Below, one piece after another: positions 47,334-60,235 of a stretch of DNA of 64,000 nt. Under the pieces are notes generated by a model. The model had not been told where the DNA came from, made no database searches, and worked only from the letters and a program-made list of their open reading frames with translations. Origin of the DNA: Balaenoptera acutorostrata. Its lineage: Eukaryota; Chordata; Mammalia; Artiodactyla; Balaenopteridae. How positions within the stretch are numbered: the first letter of the stretch is position 1; each line of letters begins with the position of its first letter. The position numbers and the translations under genes are program-made. Location of the stretch: assembly GCF_949987535.1 (NCBI RefSeq), contig NC_080074.1:26929268-26993267 (forward strand), given 5' to 3'.

Positions 47334-48800
47334 GTTTTATTGAGATAATGCTTATTCCTCCTAGTCCTTAGTGTCTTACGTGTAGCAAATATACTAGTTT
47401 GATAGTTTTAAAAAATTTATTTTGAGTAGTCCAAAATGTTTTGTTTTGTTTTCTTCAGAATAGTTGTGAAGTGATTTGAACTGGAGGGAAATTAGTGTGC
47501 ACCTAGTTTGTAATTAAAATCCAATATCCAAATCCAAAGTAGTGATTTTTTTCCAGACAGCAAACTGGTACAAGAAGTACATTAATATGTTTTGAAGAGT
47601 AGAAGTCACCTTTTTATTTTTTGGATGAAGCTTCTGACAGTATTTAGTGGTTTCCTGAATTAAAATTGTCAGTATCATTGGACCTTAGACATGAGGCAGT
47701 TCAGAATGAAGTGTTTATGTTGCCATCCTTCCATCCTTAACGTATTTACACAGTGACAGTGGGATGACTGCGACTGAGTATGGTATGTGATCTCAATGTG
47801 AAACTTTGCATTGAGGTCATTTAGAGTGATTATTTTCAGGACCAGTTGAATGATGACAAAAGATGGGAGGTTCTTTCACAAGAGCCTGTATTTCATTTTA
47901 TCATTTGTCAGATGAAATGAAAATACACACATGACAGGTAGCCTGCCTTTCTTTGATTTTTTTGTCTATCACTGTGCCTGAAGAGTATCATTTTTTATGT
48001 GAGGAAAATAGTTTTTTCTTTCTGAATTATTTGTTGAATACACTTCTTATCATATTTCAGATATATAGGAAATGAGCTGTTGCAGAACTGAAGCTTATCC
48101 TTTAAATGAAAAATGTTTTCATTTTAACTATTTTGAATAGAAGTATTTTAAAAAAGCATTTAGTTTTCCCTTTCTAATTAAAGAGTACTATGAGTATTAC
48201 CAACTGGAAATTTTCTTGACAACTTACTTCATTAAGAATCTTTATTATGTGATGAGTTCAGGAGCTATTGAGTTCTTTGCCCATACTTCCAGAAGCTCCA
48301 GATTAGTTGAGGATTTTGAATTTTTAATCTCTTGGGGATTGTTTTCTAATCTCCATTGATTTTCAGTTCTCACTTCTTACTACTACACATAAGCCCTCTC
48401 CTCTACCTTGTAATATGCTTTTTCCTATCTGATGGGTACTTGATATCCCCCAGAATGTTTGTTTGAATTATGTCCACAATAATAGTAAATAGGTATCAAG
48501 TGAGTGTGTTAGGTACGCTCTCTCATGAGAGAAGTGTATGGGTTTTATCTTGGTGGTGGCTGTTGATAAGTTGTTTGTCCAGATAACTTTGTTGCATATT
48601 TCCTGGAGCAAATATCTTGCGTTTGAATTCTACCAATTGCTTTGTGAAAACTCTTGTTACTTTGGTATATGTTAATATTGTTGAGGTTTTGAATAATTTT
48701 GGGTAGTATGATTATTACATTTATTTAAGTAGTGCTTATTTTGTTTTTATATAATTGAAAAATTGTCAACAAATTTTAAAATACTTTATTTTAATAAAAG
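47334..48800 (+). other. CEP83: CEP83 intron 5, remainder
   Basis: AT-rich unique sequence up to the weak acceptor of exon 6. No element is recognised. Confidence 0.4.
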
Positions 48801-48932
48801 GCTGAAAAACAGTCAGCTAAACTACAGGCTGAACGCTTGGAAAAAGAGCTACAATCAAGCAATGAACAAAACACTACTTTAATTAGTAAATTGCATAAAG
48901 CTGAACGGGAAATAAATACATTGACCAGTAAA
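48801..48932 (+). CDS. CEP83: CEP83 coding exon 6 (residues 268-311)
   Basis: Encodes [20 protein letters not shown]...EINTLTSK, 132 nt, phase 0/0. The donor AAA|gtaagt is strong. The acceptor is weak: tattttaataaaag has purines directly before the AG and a short pyrimidine tract. Continuous coiled coil. The preceding intron holds a solo LTR (46794-47333). Confidence 0.96.
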
Positions 48933-49374
48933 GTAAGTTGTCTTAAGTATCTACTTTATTCTTTAGAATGCTTGAGACTGTATAATGACAAAGGAATTTT
49001 GTGTTTCAGTAGCTTAGTTCCCTACATTGAAGTCTCTTTTTTGATCTTATTCTACCTTCCAAATACATGTAGAATCTGTAGAATCTGACCAATTCTTAAC
49101 CGCTTTCATTGTGACCACTCTAGTCCAGTTTTTACAATAGCCTCCTAATTGGTCTCTTTACTCTCTACCCTGCCAGAGCTCTGTGTGATCTGGCCCCTGC
49201 AATCTCTCCCCAGCCGTCATAGTCCATTTTCCCTCCCGTTCACTTTGCTCTAGCCTCACGGGCCTTCTCACTCTTCTTTGAGCAAGCTTACTTCTACCTC
49301 AGGGCCTTTGCACTTGACTGCCTTGCATGGTCTTCCCTCACATATATATATAGCTTTCTTCCTCACCCATTTCT

Positions 49375-49965
49375 TTTTTTAAAAAAAATTAATTTATTTA
49401 TTTTTGCTCGCGTTGGGTCTTCGTTGCTGCATGCGGGCTTTTCTCTAGTTGCGGCAAGTGGGGGCTGCTCTTCGTTGTGGTGCGCAGGCTTCTCACTGAG
49501 GTGGCTTCTCTTGTTGCGGAGCATGGGCTCTAGGCGTGTGGGCTTCAGTAGTTGTGGCACACAGGCTCAGCAGTTGTGGCTCGCGGGCTCTAGAGCGCAG
49601 GCTCAGTAGTTGTGGTGCACGGGCTTAGTTGCTTCACAGCATGTGGGATCTTCCCGGACCAGGGATCAAACCCATGACCCCTGCATTGGCAGGTGGATTC
49701 TGTGTTTTGTTTTTGTTTTTTTTGTTTTTTGATACAGAAATATGTTTATTAATGCATTAAAACCAAATCTCCTGATGAGTTTAAAAATTACTATAATTTT
49801 GAAGCAGTGATAAGTATTAATGATATTTTGAAATATCTACAAAAAATGTAATGTGATATGAAAATATCTGTCACAGGTACTGTTAATACTACGATGGTTT
49901 GTAGTCAACATTCATAGTTGAAGCGGCAGGTGGATTCTTAACCATTGCGCCACCAGGGAAGCCCC
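49375..49965 (-). mobile_element. CHR-type SINE split by a retroposed mRNA fragment
   Basis: Reverse-oriented SINE (49375-49701 and 49939-49965). The duplication tcctcacccatttct occurs at 49360-49374 and 49966-49980. The SINE itself is interrupted by 49702-49924. Confidence 0.92.
49702..49924 (-). pseudogene. Retroposed 3' end of an unidentified mRNA
   Basis: Reverse-oriented 223-bp insert with a T-rich left end (complement: poly-A broken by single C's), an AATAAA signal (complement at 49745-49750) about 20 nt from the tail, and AT-rich 3'-UTR-like sequence. It is flanked by ggcaggtggattct at 49688-49701 and 49925-49938, a 14-bp target duplication inside the SINE. This is the signature of L1-driven retroposition of a polyadenylated transcript, 5' truncated. 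The source gene is not recognised. Confidence 0.8.
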
Positions 49966-50011
49966 TCCTCACCCATTTCTGATGTTGCCTTATCAGAGAG
50001 GACTTTTTTTT

Positions 50012-50299
50012 TTAAAAATTAATTAATTAATTAATTTTTTTATTTTATTTACGGCTGCGTTGGGTCTTCGTTTCTGTGCGAGGGCTTTCTCTAGTTGTGG
50101 CAAGCGAGGGACACTCTTCATCGCGGTGCGCAGGCCTCTCACTGTCGGGGAGCACAGGCTCCAGACGCGCAGGCTCAGTAATTGTGGCTCACGGGCCCAG
50201 CTGCTCTGTGGCATGTGGGATCTTCCCAGACCAGGGCTCGAACCCGTGTCCCCTGCATTAGCAGGCAGATTCTCAACCACTGTGCCACCAGGGAAACCC
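50012..50299 (-). mobile_element. CHR-type SINE
   Basis: Reverse-oriented, with a 15-20 bp internal deletion in the body relative to the other copies ('cactgtcggggagcacagg', 50141-50159). The duplication cagagaggactttttttt occurs at 49994-50011 and 50300-50317. Confidence 0.92.
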
Positions 50300-50754
50300 C
50301 AGAGAGGACTTTTTTTTCTTCACTTTGTAAAATACCATCTTCCCTCTTGCTCTGCCTTATTCGCTATTGTTTTTACCTGCTTTATATTTCTTCATAGCTC
50401 TTTTAACACCATCTGATATATTTGTTTATTTTTGTCTTTTCTACTCCCTTTGCCTCAAATATAAGCTCCAAGAGAGCAGGGACATTGCTTTTATTACTGT
50501 TGTATCTCTGGCTCCTGGAACAGTGCTGGCACACAGTAGACAATAAATATTTGTTAAATGAGTAAATTAATAGCAGCAGCATGATCTGCATTTGTTATTT
50601 TTAAAAGAATATAATGGTTTGAACACCTTTTATATACAGTTTTCTCAGGAACTTAGAGGTTTTTTTCCCCCTCAAATGCAATGTATATAAGGAATCCAGT
50701 AACCAGAAGTAGGATAGCAATGATGCAAGTATTTTATAGAATACCGTAGTGAAT

Positions 50755-50972
50755 ATCAGCTCTGGAGTCACACATACTCAAATTCCATTTCTTCCCCTTG
50801 CTAGCTGTGTGACCTTGGGCAATTTACTTTCTCTCTGAAGACTTTAGCATTTTTCCTTTGTAAAACAGGACTAATACCTACCTTATAGAGTGTGGCAGAG
50901 ATTAAATGAGATATTATGCATAAAGCACTTAGCATAAGGTCTAATATATAATCACCTGAATATTAGCTATTA
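50755..50972 (+). mobile_element. MIR SINE, nearly complete
   Basis: 'tcagctctggagtcacacatactcaaattcc', 'gctagctgtgtgaccttgggcaatttactttctctctgaag', 'cttatagagtgtggcagagattaaatgagatattatgcataaagcacttagc' and 'attagctattatta' cover almost the whole MIR. Confidence 0.88.
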
Positions 50973-53900
50973 TTAGTAGTACTTGGGGCAGCTCTAAGAA
51001 CTTGAAAATAAGACTGATGTCTGAATCAGTGAGATCATGTATTATATTTCTATCAGAGTTATGTAAAATCACCTTAAAAAACAAAATGGTTTCTAGACCA
51101 GAGGGAATTTACTGTAGCCTGGTAGAAATATATGAACTTATCTAGAGGAGTAATGTATTCATCGTAAATTCCTTGTCCACAGTCAAACAGTGTTTATGAC
51201 AGAGGCAAGAGAGAGTTTTAGTTGGCAGAGTGTGAGTATTCTGGTCCCATTGAAGAGATCATTCTTACTGTGGAAAGTAATACCTCAATCTATTTTAGTT
51301 TGTGGCCATGAAATAATCGATTCATCCCATTCCTTTTGTTCTGACTGCATGAGCCCTAAGCAACTTTCTGACTGTTATGTGATTTCCTCTGTAATTTTGT
51401 CTACAGGGAGAGAACGCACTGGTCCTTCAGAGTTAGAGTATTCTAGTTTCCATTATAGTTTTTTCTCATAATTAATTAACTGACATTCGGGTTTTATAGA
51501 TCACTCTTCATAAACTTTAGTAATGTGAGTCTAACCTTGAGAGTGGTCTTTAAGTGTGGTGACAAAATTTGATTTCTGTGCCTGAAAAGCCAAAGCCATA
51601 ATATTAGATGTATTAGATGCCACCCTTGGGAGATTGTCTACCCAGTTTTTTCCATGGCAAATATATACTCTTTTACACTTCCAGATTGTATGTTTATTAA
51701 CACACATTGCTGAGAGTTGCCTGTCTTTTTAAAGGCACACTTGCATTATTATGCATATAAATGGTTTATTAAAACCACCCACCAACTTTAGACAAAGCAA
51801 GTTTTCATTTGGGATCTTGCATATAAAAAGATTTCATTGGAAGGTTAAATTTTAAAATAATGTTTCAAATATTGTCACAGTTTTCTTTGCAACTTGAAAT
51901 TTTCATCAACATTTTGCAGTTCTCACAAATGGTTGTTTGCAATGCAAAGGAACACCTGGGTTGTATTTGTCTAAGTTATTCAAATTTGTAAATGTTTGTT
52001 AGGTTTTTGAACAGTTATGTCATTGTGACTATCGGTGTCTTGGATTAAAAAGTATTACCAAAGATGGCCTAAAAATGATGACCTTAAAGATATCTAATAT
52101 TCAATGAGATAAATTCTTCCTGTTATGAGGTGTTTGAGCTTTAGAACTCCAATAAAATACAGTTTTAAGGAAGTCATCCCACAGAATTACCTTATTAGCT
52201 AAGTTTATAAGGTCATACCATCTCAGACCTTTGAAAAAGATCAGAGTTTAAGTACTGTCTCTTTGGAGTTTACATCAAGAGCTTCTTGAGTAATACATTT
52301 TTTCAACTTTATTTGAATTTCTTGCTTACGTATATTGTTTTCTTGTGTGTGTGTGTGTGTAATTTAACAGATTCTGAACCCTTATAAAATGCTTACTGTT
52401 GCTACTTTGTTACATTTCTTAAAGTTTCATTAGTACTAGCTAATATTCTGAGTACTTCTGTTGTATCAAAAGCATAAAGCAAATTCACAATGTAAAGACC
52501 AAAGTCTACGTGGAAAACATATTGTGGGAAAAAAAAAGGCAAAACAGGGTAGCTTGACCCACGGAAGCTTAAGAAGATTGTAAATCTCTTCAAATTATGT
52601 GCAACATTTTAACATTGTGCATTTTATTTAAGAAAAGATCCCTAATTTTCCTAGGATTTTTGATGCTTGATTACAAAAGTTAAGAACTAGGAATCTAGAG
52701 GCAGAAAGAAACTTTATTATAACTATTCGGGCTTTGGTTCATATTACTCATAGAAAGTGTTTTTATTCATCATACCTAAGTAATAAATATTCATATATGT
52801 TTTTCCATTTTTAATAAATAAAATAATTTTAATATTTTGGAAGTTAATTGCTATTAGTTTGAGTGCATTCATTATTTCAGTATTTTAGAAATGTGGCACT
52901 AAAGAAAAACAAACTCATCAGGGTCCATAGATAAGTTAATTTGAATGCATGTTGCTTGAACATATACCACTACTTTAATAATAGAAGTAGTTCTGAAGAT
53001 AGACTTGTCGTTTGACTTCCGGTCCAGTGTTCTTTCAGTTTCACTGATTATAGTTTAATTGAAAAATGTTTTCTCATTTTAGTAAATCTCAGAGTGAATG
53101 AATTAAGAAATATGTTTTTTATATGTTTTGTAGTTCTTCTCGTTGAAAGATTCTACAAAATAAGATGGCTCTGATTTTCCACCTCATATATAAAGCAGCT
53201 ACAATGTGGTTTGCTAATGAACTGCTGTGTCATTCAGATCTTCTACAGTTAGTGTATAATAGCAGGTTATGATTACATTTGTCATAGAAATTGGATTTTC
53301 ATTGTAGTTGTATTTCTTCCAAATTTTAAAGCATTTATAAATTCTCTGTTCATGAAATTATAAAAACCCAATCTATAGAAAGTTTAAATTTTAAAATAAA
53401 TACAATTTTTTAGCTGCTCTGAAAGTATTTCAAAGCTGCTTTGTAAACATTGTTCTATGAGACTTGCTTTCATAGAAAAGAACTTAAGAAAGATTTCAAA
53501 ATGCAAATCTGATGTCAGCACAAGGTATTCATTTTGTGTTGTGTCATTTGAAAATCTACAGGTTAATTTGTGTCTTAGTGTGGTTATTAGCAGTACAAAG
53601 GTAGCACAGTACTTGACTTTCTTGTTTCCTTTAAGTGAGGAATTTGCAGGAAACCTTGTTATATTTCCAAGACCTTTCATAGATGGAGTCTCCTCCAGTA
53701 AGACACTTCTGTTTCTCATCTTCGCCCTCTTTGGCTCTAGGACCTCTTCCTGATTTATTTCTAACTCCCATCTCTAGTTTTTATAGCTTTTTATTGCACT
53801 CAAGTAAATTATCCTTTACCCTCCTGTTACCACCATCTTATATTTTACATATTTGGCTTGTATATATTTGTGATTTTCTCCTCTGATTTCATAGTTTTAT

Positions 53901-54019
53901 ACATTAGTATAATATGTCAGAATGCAGGTTTATCTAACCTTTATATCCGTACTGATTAAATCCTCATTATAGTACTGTACCTAATTTTAGAAGCACCTCA
54001 CCAAAGGGCAGGGATACGG
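50973..54019 (+). other. CEP83: CEP83 intron 6, unique sequence
   Basis: A 3-kb AT-rich tract without recognised transposable elements apart from a short GT run at 52344-52361. No open frame of note. It is the longest repeat-poor stretch in the window. Confidence 0.45.
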
Positions 54020-54145
54020 AAACTGTTAGAGAGTAGTACAGATGATTAGAGAGACAAAGCTTTCTTGTTTGCTGCTGTATCCCCAGCTCCTAAGACAGTG
54101 CTAGGGCACATAATAGGTGCTCAATAAATATTTATTGAATGAACA
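54020..54145 (+). mobile_element. L2 LINE 3' tail
   Basis: 'gctgctgtatccccagctcctaagacagtgctagggcacataataggtgctcaataaatatttattgaatgaa' is a well preserved L2 end. A SINE follows 15 bp later. Confidence 0.82.
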
Positions 54146-54159
54146 AAGGAATACTACTT

Positions 54160-54617
54160 TAAAAAAAATTTTGTTTGTTTATTTTTGGCTGCATTGGGTC
54201 TTCGTTGCTGCGTGCGGGCTTTCTCTAGTTGCGGTGAGCAGGGGCTACTCTACGTTGCGGTGTGCGGGCTTCTCATTGCAGTGGCTTCTCTTGTTGTGGA
54301 GCATGGGCTGTAGGTCACGCAGCCTTCAGTAGTTGTGGCACGTGGGCTCAGTAGTTGTGGCTTGCGGGCTCTGGAGTGCAGGCTCAGTAGTTGTGGCGCA
54401 TGGGCTCAGTAGTTGTGGCTTGTGGGCCCTGGAGTGCAGGCTCAGTAGTTGTGGCATGCGGGCTCAGTAGTTGTGGCTTGCGGGCTCTGGAGTGCAGGCC
54501 CAGTAGTTGTGGCGCACAGGCTCAGTTGCTCCGCGGCATCTTAGTTGCATGCGGCTCGAACCCGTGTCCCCTGCATTGGCAGGCAGATTCTTTACCACTG
54601 CACCACCAGGGAAGCCC
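54160..54617 (-). mobile_element. CHR-type SINE with 58-bp internal tandem array
   Basis: Reverse-oriented, 458 bp instead of about 300. The duplication aaggaatac(t/c)actt occurs at 54146-54159 and 54618-54631. The body contains seven copies of agtagttgtgg at 54328, 54350, 54386, 54408, 54444, 54466 and 54502, alternating 22 and 36 bp apart: a 58-bp unit repeated three times. Confidence 0.93.
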
Positions 54618-54818
54618 AAGGAATACCACTTACGAACTATAATTATTCAACTTTCAAAAGGAATGTCTCAGGGAAAAGCTGAGATTGGTATGTGGTTAAT
54701 TATATGGAAAGTGTTGACAATTAGTTACATTCACCTTGGGGCTTTAAAAGGATCAGGTTTTGGCAATAAAGGTTTAAATTAGATGCATACATTTTGTACT
54801 TGTTTATCCCCCTACCAG

Positions 54819-54821
<3 letters not shown>

Positions 54822-54849
<28 letters not shown>
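54822..54849. repeat. (CA)n microsatellite
   Basis: About 14 perfect CA units. Confidence 0.97.
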
Positions 54850-54879
54850 TATTTAGTCACCAAATTCAATAGATTATTC

Positions 54880-55200
54880 TTTCTTGTCCCCTTTGTTAGT
54901 CCTTTGCCTCTTAATTGGTTTCTTTACCTTCAGTTTCTTAATCCAGCACACTTGCAATGAGTTAACTTTCTGAAACAAAGTTGATTGTGCCACCTTCAGC
55001 AGCTAAGAGGATATACAACCCTTTTGTATGGCATATAAAGTTTATTCCCTGCCACTCCACAGTTTTCACATCTTCCTCTGCTCTATCTATAACACATTGT
55101 TCGTTGTTTTCCAAGCAGACCAGGTGACGTTCTACCTTTATAACATTTTACATGCTGTTCCTTATACCTAAAATGCCTTTTTGTCACCAGCAGGTTTTTT
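54880..55200 (+). mobile_element. Diverged L2 LINE fragment
   Basis: 'cctcttaattggtttctttaccttcag', 'gttccttatacctaaaatgcctttttgtcacc' and the spacing between them follow the L2 3' region. Diverged. Confidence 0.55.
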
Positions 55201-55495
55201 TAGAGGAAGGTTTCAATTTTTTTTTCCCTGAGGATGTTTCAGTCATTGACTATTGGACTTTAGGTACTTGCAGTTAAGCCTTTAAAGGCAAGATTAAGCC
55301 CGATGACCCCACCCTGCTATTGAAAGAAATGACTCAGTTCTATTAGGGACAGACTGTTTTCTTGGTGCTGAGTACTGTTCCAGGCACTGAAGCATCTTCC
55401 CTGCTGGAAGGTGCTTATACTCTATACTCTGCTACCAAAGTGTTTTCTCATTTCTACTGATGTTTTTGGGTTAGCATTTAGTGGCAAGAAAATGA

Positions 55496-57053
<1,558 letters not shown>

Positions 57054-57165
57054 TAAGTACCTAATTACCTTATTTTGTGTTAAATCTCCTTGCAAATGAA
57101 AACATTTTGCTGTCATATCATCCTTATTGTAGTTCTTGTAATATAATTATCATCTGTTGTTTTAG

Positions 57166-57315
57166 GCTAGAACTTGAGAGCAGATTAGCGGATTTAGAGA
57201 AAATGAAAGTGGAACATGATGTCAGGAGGCAATCTGAAAAGGAACAGTGTGAAGAGAGATTGCGAACTTCACAGATGGCAGAAGAGTCGGCCAGGAGGGA
57301 ACTTCAGAGTATTAG
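57166..57315 (+). CDS. CEP83: CEP83 coding exon 9 (residues 398-448, last in window)
   Basis: Completes Lys398 and encodes [19 protein letters not shown]...RRELQSI plus two bases of codon 448 (AG|); 150 nt, phase 2 in and 2 out. The acceptor ctgttgttttag is good. The donor is AG|gttata, which departs from consensus at +3 (T) and +5 (T), so it is a weak site, although this border agrees with the human ...LQSVR|LKLQQQ junction as I recall it. The rest of the protein lies beyond the window, after an intron longer than 6.6 kb. Confidence 0.92.
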
Positions 57316-57369
57316 GTTATATATGCATATATATTTTTTAAACTTCATTTTGAAATAATCTCATAGCCA

Positions 57370-58490
57370 ACAAAAGATTGCAAAACTAGTACAGAGTATT
57401 CCCATATAATTTTCACCCAGATCTCCATGTCTGAATTATTTTGATACCTTTGTTGGTTTCAGTTGGCCATATGTGAGTGTGTCTGTTTCTGGACTCTGTT
57501 CTATTCCATTTATCTGTATGTCTGTCTTGACACCAGTATCACACTCTCTTGACTACTGTAGCTTCATAGTAAGTTTGATTCAGGTAGTGCAAGTCTTCTA
57601 CCTTGTTCTTTTCTGGCAAGATTGTTTTGGCTCTTCTAGGTCCTTTGCCTTTCCTTGTAAATTTTAAAATCAGCTTATCACCGTTTTCAAAAAGGCTTAA
57701 GATTTTGATTGGGATTGCACTGAATCTGTAGCTCAGTTTGAGAAGAGTTGTCATCTCAACGGTATTGAGTCTATCCAATCCATGAATATGGCCTATCTCT
57801 CCATGTATTCGGGACATCTTTAATTTCTGTCATCAGAGTTTTGTAGTGTTCATTGTATATATCATGCTCATATTGTGTTACATTATAATTCTAAGCATTT
57901 TTATGTGATTATAAGTGGAGTTATGTTTTAAAATTTTACTTTCTAATTGTTTATTGCTGACATATAGAAATATAGTTGAGGGGCTTCCCTGGTGGCACAG
58001 TGGTTAAGAATCCACCTGCCAACACAGGGGACATGGGTTCGAGCCCTGGTCCAGGAAGATCCCACATGCCGCAGAGCAACTAAGCCTGTGTGCCACAACT
58101 ACTGAGCCTGTGCTCTAGAGCCCGTGAGCCACAACTATTGAGCCTGTGTGCCACAACTACTGAAGCCTGCACTCCTAGAGCCTGTGCTCTGCAACGGGAG
58201 AGGCCACTGCAATGAGAAGCCCGTACACTGCAACGAGGAGTGGCCCCCGCTTGCTGCAACTAGAGAAAGCCCGTGCACAGTAACAAAGACCCAATGCAGC
58301 CAAAAATAAAATAAATAAAATAGATACAACATTAAAGAAATAAAAAATATTTAAGAAATACAGTTGATTTTTATGTATTGACCTTGAATCCTATGACCTT
58401 ATGGAAGTCACGTATTTTCTACTAGCTGCTTTGTGGGTTCTTAGTTTTCTAACATCATGTTGTATATGTTGTACTTTCTTTTAGTTTACT
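57370..58490 (-). mobile_element. Old L1 ORF2 fragment, split by a SINE
   Basis: Antisense ORF2 starting about 55 bp after exon 9 ('ctggactctgttctattccatttatctg', 'ttgggattgcactgaatctgtag', 'gtctatccaatccatgaatatgg'), interrupted by the SINE 57980-58352 and continuing to about 58490. Diverged. Confidence 0.75.
57980..58352 (+). mobile_element. CHR-type SINE, longer variant
   Basis: Sense-oriented, with the head at 57981. The body has an extra 'gagccacaactattgagcctgtgtgcc' block (two 'gccacaacta' units), so it is about 370 bp. The duplication is agaaata(t/c)agttga, near 57966-57979 and 58353-58367. Confidence 0.88.
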
Positions 58491-58827
58491 TGTTCATTTT
58501 TTGGTTTTGGTAGGTTTTTTTTTGAGGATTTAAGTAGGTTTTATTTTATTTTTTTGATAGTATTTTTTTCAATAGATCTTTATTGGAGTATAATTTTTTG
58601 AGTTGGGAATTTAATTCAACTAATGTTCATTCTTTCATTTTTATTGGTAAAAGTGTCATGCTGAGAATTTTCTTATCACTGCTTTTTAAATGTATCATAT
58701 AGATTATGATATGCAGTGTTTTAATTATCATTATTTTTTAGAAATTCCCTAATTTCAATTTGCATCTTCCTTTTCACCCAAGAAGCAATAGAAGGGATAG
58801 TTGTTTAATAGAAGGTGAAACTAATAG

Positions 58828-59160
58828 TTTTTTAGGGCTGCCACAACAAAATACCATAGACAGGGTAGTTTAAACAACAGAAATTAAGTTTCTTACAGTT
58901 CTGGAGGCTAAAAGCCTTGGAGCTCAATGTGTTAGCAGATTTGGTTTCTCCTGAGGCCTGTCTCCTTGGCTTGCTGATTGGTTGCCTTCTTACTGTGTCC
59001 TCACAGGGGCTTTCCTCTGTGCACATGTATCCCTGGTACCTCTCCCTCTTATAAGGACACCAGTCATAGGATTAGGACCCACCCATATAACCTCATTTAA
59101 CCTTGTTACCTCTTTAAAGACCTTGTCTCCAAATACAATCACATGTAAGTGATTGAAGGT
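58828..59160 (-). mobile_element. MLT1-type MaLR solo LTR
   Basis: Reverse-oriented relative of the LTR at 20164: 'tagggctgccacaacaaaataccatagacagggtag', 'cttacagttctggaggctaaaag', 'cttataaggacaccagtcat', 'ccttgtctccaaatacaatcacat'. It is ancient, with no internal region. Confidence 0.82.
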
Positions 59161-59169
59161 TTTTGAATT

Positions 59170-60235
59170 TCCAGGTGATAGGGCTTTCTTGTTTATTTTG
59201 TTGTTGAATTTTAGTTTTATTGCATTGTGATCAGAGTATTGATTCTGTTATTTCTGCTTTATGGAACACTCTAATGTTTTCCTTGTGACCTAATATATAA
59301 AGGCCAGGACTATGGTAAAGCCAGTGAGGCACCCAGGGTGCAAAATTTAAGGAGGTACTCACTCTTATGTGTTGACATTGGACTTGCAGGAAACCTAGGT
59401 TGAGTGTCCTTAAATTTTTCACTCTGGGCACCTCACTTGCCTTATCTTAGTCTCAGACCTGTAATACATGATCGATTTTTATGAGTGTTACATAAGGACT
59501 AGTAAAGAAAGTGCTCAATTATGAGTGTAAAGTTTGAAATATACATCCATAAGATCTGCCTTATTAACTATGATGTTCAGGTCTTCTGTATACTTTTATT
59601 TTTTTGTCCACTTCATTTGTCTTGTACAAAGAGTGATATATTAAAGTCTCCTATTATTACGTTAGTGTGTTTCTATCTATGACTCCTTAAATTTCTTGTA
59701 ATATTTTTGCTTCATAGGTGATTGCTATATTATTTGGTATATAGATAATCATAACAGTTATACTTTAATTATGAATTGTGGCTTTTAGCATTTAAAAGCA
59801 CTTTTCTTTTTGTCTTTTTTTTTTTTTTGCTTGAATTCCACCTTGTTTGATATTATTATTACTCCTGTTTTATTTTACAATTGTTGATTTATTTTTTTCA
59901 TAGATTTCTGACAGCTGTTGCTATGGATTTTTTTTAGGTGCATATATATTCATGGTTACTTGTTATTTTTCCTTTAACATTTTATCTTGAATTTTATATG
60001 GGCTAATATTAACATTGCTACTGTTTCTTTCCTTTTGCTCATATTTGTGGTACATCTTTTCACTTTATTTTCAGCTTTATCTATTGTTTTATTTTAACTG
60101 TGTCTGTTAGAGACAAAATATTACAATACCTTTTAAAAATACAATTTGAATGATAGTTTCTTGAGCAGTATGTTAACTCATTTACATTCTTGTAATTACT
60201 TTACCATTAGGATTTAATTATCTTTTTTCACTTTT
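59170..60235 (-). mobile_element. Old L1/HAL1 ORF2 endonuclease region, antisense
   Basis: 'tttattgcattgtgatcagagtattgattc', 'gtctcctattattacgttagtgtg' and similar phrases place this as the antisense endonuclease part of an old LINE. A small hAT-like element interrupts it at 59299-59461. Confidence 0.6.
59299..59461. mobile_element. Small hAT-like DNA transposon (MITE)
   Basis: 163 bp with long imperfect inverted arms (59299-59353 and 59406-59461; shared core 'agtgaggcacccagggtgc' against complement 'agtgaggtgcccagagtg', then 'aaatttaagga'). It is flanked by 8-bp near-duplicates taatatat (59291-59298) and taatacat (59462-59469). Eight-base duplication plus inverted arms points to hAT. The family is not named. 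Confidence 0.7.

Larger units (their letters stand above)
49125..50570 (+). mobile_element. L2 LINE 3' region, interrupted by two SINEs
   Basis: L2 phrases before the SINEs ('cctcctaattggtctctttactctctac', 'ctctgtgtgatctggcccctgcaatctc', 'cctcagggcctttgcacttgact', 49125-49340) continue after them ('tataagctccaagagagcagggacattg', 'ggaacagtgctggcacacagtagacaataaatatttgtt', to about 50565). The intervening 900 bp are later insertions at 49375-49965 and 50012-50299. Confidence 0.85.

Noticed and set aside
53384..53753. Overlapping open frames on both strands in intron 6 (111 and 98 codons).
   Set aside because: AT-rich intronic DNA with no domain, no codon bias and no homology recognised; lengths are within chance for a 64-kb window.
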